Source: Gammaproteobacteria bacterium
Lineage (GTDB): Bacteria > Pseudomonadota > Gammaproteobacteria > Competibacterales > Competibacteraceae
DNA: 64,000 bases
Assembly (NCBI GenBank): GCA_024235035.1
Contig: JACKNE010000013.1
Location: 1 to 64,000, forward strand
Reading direction: 5' to 3'
Positions 34,009 to 43,952 of the stretch are shown here, in pieces (the stretch's first letter is position 1; the number at the start of each line of letters is the position of its first letter). The position numbers and the translations under genes are program-made. Under the pieces are notes generated by a model. It was not told the origin of the DNA. It saw nothing but the letters and a program-made list of their open reading frames with translations, and did not search any database.

Positions 34009-34190
34009 GATCTACCTTCAACAGTATCTCGCCATATACGAGTGGGCCCATCCTCTCAAAGAGGTCTCTTTGAAGAATTTCCTTGGTGTTCTATGTGGCG
34101 TCATACAAACCGCCTCATGAGCCGTGATTTTTAGGGCTGCAGTTCCGGCGGCCTCTCAAATTGGATTCGTGGTGGTCTGGGGAAAAAGGC
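34009..34190 (+). other. Intergenic region with possible short coding relic
   Basis: The frame over 34000-34120 reads GVNKIYLQQYLAIYEWAHPL and LKEVSLKNFLGVLCG, which looks like the C-terminal end of a protein, perhaps a transposase, without start. A short dyad (TCAAAGAG and CTCTTTGA, 34056-34073) lies inside. No intact gene is seen. Confidence 0.3.
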
Positions 34191-35408
34191 ATGTTTCATT
34201 CATTAAGAAAACCCGACGTTTTGGTGACCACCCTAGCCGCCGCTGGGATTCTGATGGTGACCATGGGGGTGCGTCAGTCGTTCGGTTTGTTCGTCAGCCC
34301 GATGATGTCGTCAACCGGACTGGGAATTGCTACGCTCAGTTTTGCTCTCGCAATTGGCCAATTCACTTGGGGAGCGATTCAGCCGATCGCTGGAGGTCTT
34401 GCGGATCGCTTCGGTCCGCGCGCCGTGTTGATCGGCGGCTTGCTGGTCATGGCGCTCGGTAGCGCTGTGACGCCGTTCATGACTTCAGGGTTTGGCTTCG
34501 TCGTTTCACTGGGTCTGCTGTCAGCCATCGGTTCTGGAGCTGGAAGTTTCTCCGTCTTGATCGGGGCGGCAGCCCGACGTTTGCCGGCTGTGGCGCATGG
34601 CTCGGCGGCGGGCGTCATCAACGCCGGTGGTTCGTTCGGTCAGTTCATCTTTGCGCCAATCCTGCAAAGATTGATTCAGACCATCGGTTGGATGGGGGCA
34701 ATGTGGACGATGGCGCTGGTAGCGTTAGCGGCGTTGCCGCTCGTCGGCAAATTGACTCAGCAGGCAGAAACGCCGGTACAACACATCGGATCATCGGATT
34801 CGGGGGTGCTGAAGGCGGTCGGCGCTTCCTTGAAAGATCCGAGCTATCTACTCCTTCATGCCGGCTTTTTTACCTGCGGGTTTCATATCGCCTTCCTCGT
34901 GACACATCTACCGGGCGAGGTACGGATATGCGGCTTGCCGCCCTCGGTCGCTAGTTGGTCACTCGCCATCATCGGTCTCGCCAACATTTTCGGGAGCCTT
35001 TACGCGGGCTCGTGCGTCGCCAAATATCGCAGTAAATACATCTTGGCTGTCATGTACGGCTCGCGCGCCCTGTTGATCGCTTGGTACTTGCTGATGCCAA
35101 GGACACAGCTCACCTACTATCTGTTTGCGGCTGGCCTGGGCTTCACTTGGTTAGCGACGGTGCCGCCGACCGCTGCGATCGTTGGTAAGCTGTTTGGCGT
35201 CCGTTATCTGGCGACCTTATTTGGCATGACTTTGCTTTCACATCAGCTTGGTGGATTCTTTGGCGCTTATTTGGGTGGTCTGGCGATCATGCGGTTTGGC
35301 GACTATAGCTGGATGTGGTACGCCGATATGCTCTTGGCCGCGCTGGCCGCTCTCGTCAACTTACCGATCCGAGAGATACCCGTCGCCAGGTCGTTAGCGG
35401 CGACGTGA
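34191..35408 (+). CDS. MFS transporter
   Basis: 405 aa from the ATG at 34191 (GGGGAAAAAGG upstream); the frame extends ten codons further with no support. Twelve hydrophobic segments and the MFS loop GGLADRFGPRAVLIGG near residues 72-87 are seen. The start MVTMGVRQSFGLFVSPMM is the pattern of the oxalate/formate-monocarboxylate-like MFS branch (NarK-unlike). The substrate is unknown. The SSS and DMT genes are unrelated. Confidence 0.9.
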   Translation: MFHSLRKPDVLVTTLAAAGILMVTMGVRQSFGLFVSPMMSSTGLGIATLSFALAIGQFTWGAIQPIAGGLADRFGPRAVLIGGLLVMALGSAVTPFMTSGFGFVVSLGLLSAIGSGAGSFSVLIGAAARRLPAVAHGSAAGVINAGGSFGQFIFAPILQRLIQTIGWMGAMWTMALVALAALPLVGKLTQQAETPVQHIGSSDSGVLKAVGASLKDPSYLLLHAGFFTCGFHIAFLVTHLPGEVRICGLPPSVASWSLAIIGLANIFGSLYAGSCVAKYRSKYILAVMYGSRALLIAWYLLMPRTQLTYYLFAAGLGFTWLATVPPTAAIVGKLFGVRYLATLFGMTLLSHQLGGFFGAYLGGLAIMRFGDYSWMWYADMLLAALAALVNLPIREIPVARSLAAT

Positions 35409-35536
35409 TGTTATCGCCGAATGGAGTCCAAGTGATTCGCTCGTCATGTTGGATTGTTCAACGAGCTTACATTCCCCATGAACCAGCAATAGCGGTGAAC
35501 TGAACCTGGCCTCTTGGCTTCTCGATAGGAGAAATC

Positions 35537-38233
35537 GTGACGATTCGCACGTTGAAGTCGATGTTCAATCCAGGCTCGATTGCTGTTGTCGGCCAGGATC
35601 ATCAGGAAGATGCACCAGCAGCACTGCTAGTGCGTAATTTGATCGACGCTGGATTCAAGGGGCCAGTGCTGCCGATCAATCCTTCTCGTCATGCAGTCTC
35701 CGGAGTGCTCGCCTACCGGAACGTAGCCAGTCTGCCCGAAGCACCTGAACTGGCTATCCTCACGACGCCACTGGCGGAAAGTCCCGATCTGATCGGTGAG
35801 CTAGGCGCCAAGGGTACTCAAGCTGTGCTGCTGATCCACAATGAATCACCACCAACCGGTCAGGAAGACGCGACTTTGCGACAACGTATCCTGACAGCAG
35901 CCCAACCCTACCGACTGCGTATCCTGGGGCCGGATCGACTGGGCATGGCCATACCGGCGCGCCAACTCAACGCCACGCTCAGCCAAACACCGCTGCTCCG
36001 TGGTTCGATCAGCGTAGTGACCCAGTCTTCCACGATGATGCACGCCATCATCCACTGGGGTCACTTGCGCAAGATCGGTTTTTCACACCTGATCTCGCTT
36101 GGCGACCAATGGGATGTGGACTGCAGCCATCTGCTGGACTATCTGGCTCGCGAGGCCCAGACTCGCGCTATTCTGCTTTACCTGGAGAATGTCCGGAACC
36201 CGCGCCGATTCCTCTCGGCGGCCCGTGCGGCGGCCCGCGTCAAGCCGGTCATTGCCCTTAAACCACGCACCCTTGGCGAGGGTGGCGCTGACGAAGCGAT
36301 CTTTGACGCCGCCATTGGCCGGGTCGGCATGTTGCGCGTCGATACCATGGAGCATTGGTTCAATGCTGTGAAAGCTTTGGCGCTCAGCCCATCGCCCCAG
36401 AGAAACCGTCTGTTCATCTTGGGCAACAGCCACAGCATCGGATTAGTCGCTGGTGACATGCTCAGCCGAGAGGGAGGGCAACTGGCCACGATCGGTCCGG
36501 CGACCTGCACTGAGCTAGCCCGTCTCGTTCCACCCGGCTATGCTGTCGATAATCCGCTGGATTTGGGTGACCGTGCTGGCTTCGCGGAGTATGACCGAGC
36601 CTTGGAGCTGCTGCTGCAGGAATCGGGAGCAAGTGGTCTCTTGATCGTTCATGTGCCGATCTTCCCAGACCTGGATCGTGAAATCGCCCGGGCGATTGTC
36701 GCTCGCGCCGCCCGGAGCCGGCGTCCAATCCTGGTCAGCTGGGTTGGCGCTACGCCTGGCTCGCCGGCTTGGCAGGCTTTCCAGGAAGCCGGTGTTGCGA
36801 CCTATCGCACACCCGAAGAAGCCGTCTGGTCCTGTCTGCGACTGGCGGAGTACGCGCGTAATCAAGCATTGTTGATGGAAACGCCTTCTTCCATTCCCGA
36901 GGCGTTCACGCCGGACATCGCCGCAGCGCGCCAGATCGTCGCCGCTGCTTTGGCCACTGGTCAGGACCCTTTGAACATCCAGGCAACCCGCGCACTGCTG
37001 ACAGCCTACCAGATCCCCTTGGTGAATACCGGTTTTGCCGCCACTCCGGAGGAAGCCGCTCGATTGGCGACTGAATTGGGCGGACACGTGGCCCTGAAAA
37101 TCTTTTCCCCACAAATTACCAATCGTGCGGATGTCGGAGGTGTCGCTCTGGCGTTGGAAGGTCCACGAGAAGTGTTTGAGGCGGCAACCACCATGCTCAA
37201 GCGGGTTCAGACCCTCGCGCCAGATGCTGTGATCGAAGGATTCGCCGTACAACCCATGCTCTCTCGACAGGACGCTTATGAAATCGCGATCGGGGTACGG
37301 ACTGGACGTGACTTCAAGGCTGGTCCGGTGCTGTTCTTCGGTCACGGCGGGACCGAGACGCAGATCATCTATGATCTTGCTTACGCTTTACCACCGCTGA
37401 ACATGCATTTGGCTCAGGAGTTGATGTCCCGGACGCGGATTTACACGAAGCTGCGTTCCAATCCCGGTCGCGCCGTCGATATGGATGCACTCGCCATGAC
37501 CTTGCTCAAGGTTTCGCAAATGGTGATCGATTTGGGTGAACTCCTCCAACTGGACATCAATCCACTATGGGTCGGCCGCGAAGGCGTTCTCGCCCTGAGC
37601 GCTCGCATTCGCATCGCGCCCGCATCCGGATCAGCGACCGAACGGCTAGCGATTCGTCCTTACCCTAAGGAGCTGGAACAACCGATTGAATTATCAGATG
37701 GGCGTTCTCTACTCCTACGACCGATTTTGCCAGAGGATGAGCCAGCGCTTCAGGCGATGGTTGGACGTATGCCTCCCGAGGATGTCCGTTGGCGCTTTTT
37801 CCAATCGTTCAAGGAGCTGCCTCGCGATATGGCTGCCCGGTTGACTCAGTTGGATTATGATCGAGAGATGACCTTGGTTTTGACCGGCTCGGAGGTAGCT
37901 GGCAAAGCAGCGATGTGGGGATTGGTCAGTCTGAACGCAGACCCGGACCGGGAACAAGCCGAGTATGCCATCGCTCTGGATCGCAGCCTCGCCGGCCAGG
38001 GGCTAGGAGCGCTCTTGATGCGCCAGATCATCGCTTATGCCCGACAACGAGGCATTCAAGAGGTGGTCGGCGAGGTATTGGACGATAATCAACCTATGCT
38101 CCGACTGTGCCAAGCACTTGGATTCACCTTGGAAACCCATCCGAATGATCCGGACCTCACCCATGTTCGCTTATCTCTTTCGGATGGCGGGAGGCAGCCT
38201 CGTCGAGGAAGAGTTGCAGGCATTGGCGATTGA
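35537..38233 (+). CDS. Pat/PatZ-like protein acetyltransferase (NDP-forming acyl-CoA synthetase-GNAT fusion), copy 1
   Basis: 898 aa from GTG 35537 (AGGAG 6 nt upstream). Domains are a CoA-binding Rossmann part (GSIAVVGQDH, 1-130), a ligase-like part (140-450), an ATP-grasp part (about 470-700; GGHVALKIFSPQITNRADVG) and a GNAT domain (about 725-890; SLAGQGLGALLMRQIIAYAR). The layout equals E. coli PatZ, which acetylates lysines such as that of acetyl-CoA synthetase. The SHTG loop bearing the catalytic His of true ADP-forming synthetases is missing near residue 240 (ALKPRTLGEGGADEAIFDAA), so synthetase activity is not expected. A paralogue lies at 54398. Confidence 0.9.
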   Translation: MTIRTLKSMFNPGSIAVVGQDHQEDAPAALLVRNLIDAGFKGPVLPINPSRHAVSGVLAYRNVASLPEAPELAILTTPLAESPDLIGELGAKGTQAVLLIHNESPPTGQEDATLRQRILTAAQPYRLRILGPDRLGMAIPARQLNATLSQTPLLRGSISVVTQSSTMMHAIIHWGHLRKIGFSHLISLGDQWDVDCSHLLDYLAREAQTRAILLYLENVRNPRRFLSAARAAARVKPVIALKPRTLGEGGADEAIFDAAIGRVGMLRVDTMEHWFNAVKALALSPSPQRNRLFILGNSHSIGLVAGDMLSREGGQLATIGPATCTELARLVPPGYAVDNPLDLGDRAGFAEYDRALELLLQESGASGLLIVHVPIFPDLDREIARAIVARAARSRRPILVSWVGATPGSPAWQAFQEAGVATYRTPEEAVWSCLRLAEYARNQALLMETPSSIPEAFTPDIAAARQIVAAALATGQDPLNIQATRALLTAYQIPLVNTGFAATPEEAARLATELGGHVALKIFSPQITNRADVGGVALALEGPREVFEAATTMLKRVQTLAPDAVIEGFAVQPMLSRQDAYEIAIGVRTGRDFKAGPVLFFGHGGTETQIIYDLAYALPPLNMHLAQELMSRTRIYTKLRSNPGRAVDMDALAMTLLKVSQMVIDLGELLQLDINPLWVGREGVLALSARIRIAPASGSATERLAIRPYPKELEQPIELSDGRSLLLRPILPEDEPALQAMVGRMPPEDVRWRFFQSFKELPRDMAARLTQLDYDREMTLVLTGSEVAGKAAMWGLVSLNADPDREQAEYAIALDRSLAGQGLGALLMRQIIAYARQRGIQEVVGEVLDDNQPMLRLCQALGFTLETHPNDPDLTHVRLSLSDGGRQPRRGRVAGIGD

Positions 38234-38626
38234 CGCGGGGCAGAATCAGGGTATCAAGTTGACCGTCGGTCACCGAGACCGCAGCACGTCCTCCAGCGTA
38301 CGGACGAACTCGGCGTCATTGAGCCAAAGCTTAAATTTTCCGGCCCCAGCGGCGCTGAATGGCGGTCGGACTCCCGTCGCACCAAGGCCAGTTGCCGGCG
38401 CGGCACGAGATCGGCGAACGGGTACATCCACTGGCGTAATTCTCCCGACTGGCGTACGAGGAGCTGTTGCAGCCCGGCGCTTCCCTAGTGGTCACCGACG
38501 CGTGATTCATCGAGCCGCGAAATTCACTATCATCCGGAGGGCATCTAGGTCGAATAATGCAACGAAACCTGCTATACGATGATCCAGTAATTCTTGTCGA
38601 AAAAGCCGATTCTGGAGGGTTTCTGC
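38234..38626. other. Intergenic region, possible gene relic on the minus strand
   Basis: About 390 bases with no intact gene. A minus-strand frame near 38280-38345 reads AGKFKLWLNDAEFVRTLEDV and then ends, which is protein-like but has no start. The promoter of the sigma-54 activator gene should lie in the last part. Confidence 0.35.
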
Positions 38627-40588
<1,962 letters not shown>

Positions 40589-40624
40589 ATCCTCCGAAAG
40601 CCAGTTCCCACTTTGATCTCTCCT

Positions 40625-40650
40625 ACCATCGGTTTTAGACCGATGGTTTT
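40625..40650 (+). terminator. Terminator after the GAF/PAS sigma-54 activator
   Basis: ACCATCGGT and ACCGATGGT form a perfect 9-bp stem with a 5-base loop, followed by TTT. It lies 36 nt after the activator stop codon. Confidence 0.75.
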
Positions 40651-41059
40651 CGCGTCTCTCCACCTGCCTATATCCGCTTGGACAACCATTTTGTGGTTGG
40701 TCGAAAAAACCGAGTCATCAACGGTCACCCGCTCCCCCCGAAGCGTCGCCGACTGTCCGTAGCAATCCAATGGCTAGATCTCCGTTGTAGGGCGCTGTCG
40801 GCGTCTGTTCAGTCTGTTCAACCGGAGCGATTTGAGCAGGTCACCATGAACAGGTGAGCGGTCGGTCCAGATGCACATCATTTATGGTGTGGATTAAACC
40901 GCCGCCTCCGCACCGCTACCGCAAGCTACCCTCGGAAACGCTAGCCTTCCATTGAAGAGCATCATGATGTCATTAAAGACCAAGCGTTGCTCTGGGTCTT
41001 GGCAAGGGATGTGCTTTAGGTATCTCAGACTGAGAACAAGTGACCCAGGAGATGCTGCG
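40651..41059. other. Intergenic region before the inverted insertion-sequence relic
   Basis: About 400 bases without a gene I can support. No paired repeat or promoter stands out. It probably contains debris from the same events that placed the insertion-sequence relic at 41255-41795. Confidence 0.35.
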
Positions 41060-41326
41060 ATGTTGATCGAACAATTGTATTGGAAAACCCTTTGGAGCCG
41101 CACGGTTCGCTCGGTGGAATCCAGCACCCGTTATCAGGGGCCCAGCGCACAGGAATATGCGGCTTTTCAACGTTGCCGGGCCAAGAGGGCGAATGCCCAG
41201 TTTATAACCTATGCACGCTCAAGCTTTGCACTACCCTCAAAAGACTTCCATGGGTTAAGAGAATATAGTGGCCACCTCGTCGGCCAAAACGGTGGTGAGC
41301 GGACGATACTCCAAACGACGATGTAA
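41060..41326 (+). CDS. Possible truncated gene running into the IS relic
   Basis: 88 codons from an ATG with GGAG 8 nt upstream. The first 65 residues (LIEQLYWKTLWSRTVRSVES onward) look protein-like, and the last 24 are antisense to the decayed transposase, so the frame could be a gene cut by the element. I recognise no family and it may be fortuitous. Confidence 0.25.
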   Translation: MLIEQLYWKTLWSRTVRSVESSTRYQGPSAQEYAAFQRCRAKRANAQFITYARSSFALPSKDFHGLREYSGHLVGQNGGERTILQTTM

Positions 41327-41795
41327 CCGCTGTTTGTTATATCAATACTGGAAGGTGGGTCATAGGGCCTTGAGGTCGGCCAGAGTATTAACCTCATGGC
41401 GAAACATGAACTCGTGCTTGAAGATGCGCTTCAAGTGCTCCAGGATATCCATGCCGCCGGGCTGGGCGACGCGACAGCGGACTCACTGTCCGCTGCGGCG
41501 GCAGACCGGCTGGAAGTGGCCGGAAGTCAAGTCCGAACCGGCATCACTCTGGATCAAGCGCGGTCTGGTCAGTCCAAGGGCTATTATAGCGTTGATGCCC
41601 CTCCAAGAGCGGAGCCGCCGCCCGTTCTTGACTCAAGGTGGGTGCGGCGCTGGCCGCGACGCACTGACGCGTTTTGACATCCTCGACCCGATAGACCCAG
41701 GCGACACCATCGTCCAAGCGAAACCAGGTGACATCGATCTGGAGCCGCCGTCCTTCGGGCCAGTCGTGTTCGGCGACAACCGCCGGTGCTGAAGC
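41255..41795 (-). mobile_element. Decayed DDE-integrase insertion sequence, copy 2 (inverted)
   Basis: A second relic of the element at 6150-6890, in the opposite orientation. On the minus strand it reads DWPEGRRLQIDVTWFRLDDG and VAWVYRVEDVKTRQCVAASA, then frameshifts; the end reads ADEVATIFS and a TAA stop at 41255. The TGA in the shared GQ-stop-VRCRVAQ block also occurs in copy 1. The part near the C-terminal end is nearly identical to copy 1 by eye, the N-terminal part more divergent. The HTH region is missing. It separates the two sigma-54 activator genes. Confidence 0.78.
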
Positions 41796-41933
41796 TTTTT
41801 TCTCGCCGTCATCCATGAAGGCTTGTGCAAACAGGGGCGACCATGTATGAGCCACCGCTTTAAAGCTACCTAGACCCCCCAAGTCACCCTTACCCATCAT
41901 TCACTCTGCCCACACTTTTCCGGATGCCAGCAA

Positions 41934-43697
41934 ATGCACCTGACACCGCTCAAGAGCATGGAACGTTACCAGCAGATTTTTATGCATTCGAACGATGCAA
42001 TCTTCATTATCGATCCCCCCCAAGACCGAATCGTCGAAGCTAACCCACGCGCTTGCGCCATGCTGGGATATTCTCACGCGGAACTGTTGGCCACACCGAT
42101 CAGTAACGTGCATCCTCACGAAATGTCGCGAATGCTGGCTTTCACCACGACCGTATTGAGCGATGGTCATGGATGGACCGATGAACTGAATTGCCTAACC
42201 AAGAACGGGAAGCTCTTGCCAGCGGAGATCTCCGCTTCGGTGATCGATATCGAAGATCGGGTATGTGTGATCGCGATGGTGCGTGATACCACCGAGCGTA
42301 AACAGATAGAAACCGCCCTACAAGAGAGTCAGGCATGGCTGACCCGGATTCTCGACTCCACCATGGATGCCATCATCGCTCTCGACGATCAAGGTTGTGT
42401 CACCTTATTCAATCATGCTGCCGAAGGCATCTTCCGCTGCTCAGCTAGCACGGTTCTGGGATTGCCATTGGCGCAGCTGGTTTCTGAACGGTTTCAACAA
42501 CTCTTGGAACTCACCACGCAAGAATTTTCCCGGAGTGACTGGAAGCAGCATTACATGTGGGCTGAAGGGTTGACCGCCTTTCGCACCGACGGTGAAGCCT
42601 TTCCCGTGGATGCTTCTTTCTCACCGTTCAAGTTGGCGGAGAAACGTTATCTGACACTGATTCTTCGCGATGCGACGATCCGTCAGCGTGCTGAACAGAA
42701 ATTAGAGCAGTTACAACAGGAAAACGTACGGTTACAAGCCGTGGTCCACTCGGAACCGGGCGTCACCGAGATGATCGGAGCTTCAGCGGCAATGCAGCGC
42801 TTGCTCCATCATCTGGAGCAAGTTGCCACGACTGACGCCACCGTACTCATCTTGGGCGAGACCGGAACCGGCAAGGAATTGATTGCACGCTCTGTACATC
42901 GACTCAGTCGCCGCCAAGATCAGGTCATGGTCACGGTGAATTGCGCCACTCTATCGGCAGGATTGTTCGAAAGCGAATTGTTCGGTCATGAAAAAGGCGC
43001 GTTTACTGGAGCGATCACGCGTAAGCTGGGGCGTTTCGAACTGGCTAACCATGGCACACTTTTTCTCGATGAAGTTGGCGAACTGCCTTTGGGTTTGCAG
43101 GCCAAGCTGTTGCGAGTATTGCAGGAAGGCGAATTTGAGCGGGTGGGCGGCGTGACCATGCACAAAGTCGATGTGCGCTTGATCGCCGCGACCAATCGCG
43201 ACTTGCGCAAGGCAGTGCTGGAAGGCAACTTCCGCGAGGATTTGTACTATCGCCTGTGTGTTTTCCCAATCGCCGTGCCTTCCTTGCGCGAGCGTCAAGA
43301 AGATATCCCTTTGCTCATACATTATTTCGTCGCCAAGTACAGTAGGAAAATCGGTCGCTCGGTCAAGACTATCAGCTCTCAGGTGCTGGATGCGCTGATG
43401 GCCTACTCATGGCCGGGCAACGTGCGAGAACTGGAGCATGTGATCGAACGAGGGATCATTCTGAGTCGGGATGACCGACTCGACCCAGGAAACTGGGTAC
43501 CGCGCGCCGCGCCGCTCTTGGCGCAACAACAAGCGCTCAAGACGCTGGACGCTTACGAGCGTGAACATATTCTGGAGGCGCTACAGCGAACTGATTGGAA
43601 GGTCAGCGGTCCACAGGGTGCGGCCAAATTGCTGGGTATCAAGCCGACGACCTTGAACGCGCGCATGAGCAAGCTGGGGATCGTGCGACCCCGCTGA
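41934..43697 (+). CDS. Sigma-54-dependent activator with two PAS domains
   Basis: 587 aa. PAS 1 (about 10-120; MHSNDAIFIIDPPQDRIVEA) ends in VRDTTERKQIETAL; PAS 2 (about 130-255) has DSTMDAIIALDDQGCVTLFN. The AAA+ part (about 280-505) has Walker A GETGTGKE, the sigma-54 contact motif GAFTGA and FLDEVGEL. The C-terminal HTH is SGPQGAAKLLGIKPTTLNAR. It shares the second PAS, AAA+ and HTH with the activator at 38627. Immediately downstream lie a tandem dyad and a -24/-12-like promoter before a flavoprotein gene, the likely target. No strong ribosome site is seen at this ATG. Confidence 0.94.
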   Translation: MHLTPLKSMERYQQIFMHSNDAIFIIDPPQDRIVEANPRACAMLGYSHAELLATPISNVHPHEMSRMLAFTTTVLSDGHGWTDELNCLTKNGKLLPAEISASVIDIEDRVCVIAMVRDTTERKQIETALQESQAWLTRILDSTMDAIIALDDQGCVTLFNHAAEGIFRCSASTVLGLPLAQLVSERFQQLLELTTQEFSRSDWKQHYMWAEGLTAFRTDGEAFPVDASFSPFKLAEKRYLTLILRDATIRQRAEQKLEQLQQENVRLQAVVHSEPGVTEMIGASAAMQRLLHHLEQVATTDATVLILGETGTGKELIARSVHRLSRRQDQVMVTVNCATLSAGLFESELFGHEKGAFTGAITRKLGRFELANHGTLFLDEVGELPLGLQAKLLRVLQEGEFERVGGVTMHKVDVRLIAATNRDLRKAVLEGNFREDLYYRLCVFPIAVPSLRERQEDIPLLIHYFVAKYSRKIGRSVKTISSQVLDALMAYSWPGNVRELEHVIERGIILSRDDRLDPGNWVPRAAPLLAQQQALKTLDAYEREHILEALQRTDWKVSGPQGAAKLLGIKPTTLNARMSKLGIVRPR

Positions 43698-43748
43698 TTC
43701 AGAGATCGCTGTTGGCACTGAACATGCCTTAATCATGCACCATCGAAT

Positions 43749-43779
43749 TCCAACATATTGGAATCTCCAATATGTTGGA
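43749..43779. promoter_or_regulatory. Tandem dyad, candidate upstream activator sequence
   Basis: Two sites of the form TCCAA-N4-TTGGA (TCCAACATATTGGA and TCCAATATGTTGGA) separated by 3 bases; the two arms are also perfect inverted repeats of each other (14 bp). The centres are 17 bp apart. The site lies 52 nt after the sigma-54 activator stop and roughly 100-130 bp upstream of a -24/-12-like element, the usual distance for an activator site. It could instead be a repressor operator or a hairpin. Confidence 0.65.
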
Positions 43780-43879
43780 GGTGTGGGCCATAAAACAGCT
43801 TACCGAAAAATAATCACCTAAGATAAATTTATATCGATGAAACAATAACATTAAGCATATTTGATTGGGTCATGCTGCT

Positions 43880-43895
43880 TGGCACGTCTTTTGAG
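43880..43895 (+). promoter_or_regulatory. Candidate sigma-54 (-24/-12) promoter of the flavoprotein gene
   Basis: TGGCACG, four bases, then TTGA: this matches the consensus TGGCACG-N4-TTGC except for the last base of the -12 element. It would place the transcript start near 43906, 47 nt before the ATG at 43953. A weaker alternative, TGGCAC with a GC at the right spacing (43713-43727), lies upstream of the dyad. Confidence 0.55.
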
Positions 43896-43952
43896 AATGG
43901 TTTTTGGTCAGTCATTCTTGGTTTTCTAATATCCATTTTCAGGAGCTCTTCC

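Noticed and set aside
38037..38582. 181-codon open frame overlapping the end of the Pat-like gene
   Set aside because: It lies in another frame of a strong coding region and the downstream half has a low-complexity, Arg/Ser-rich composition.
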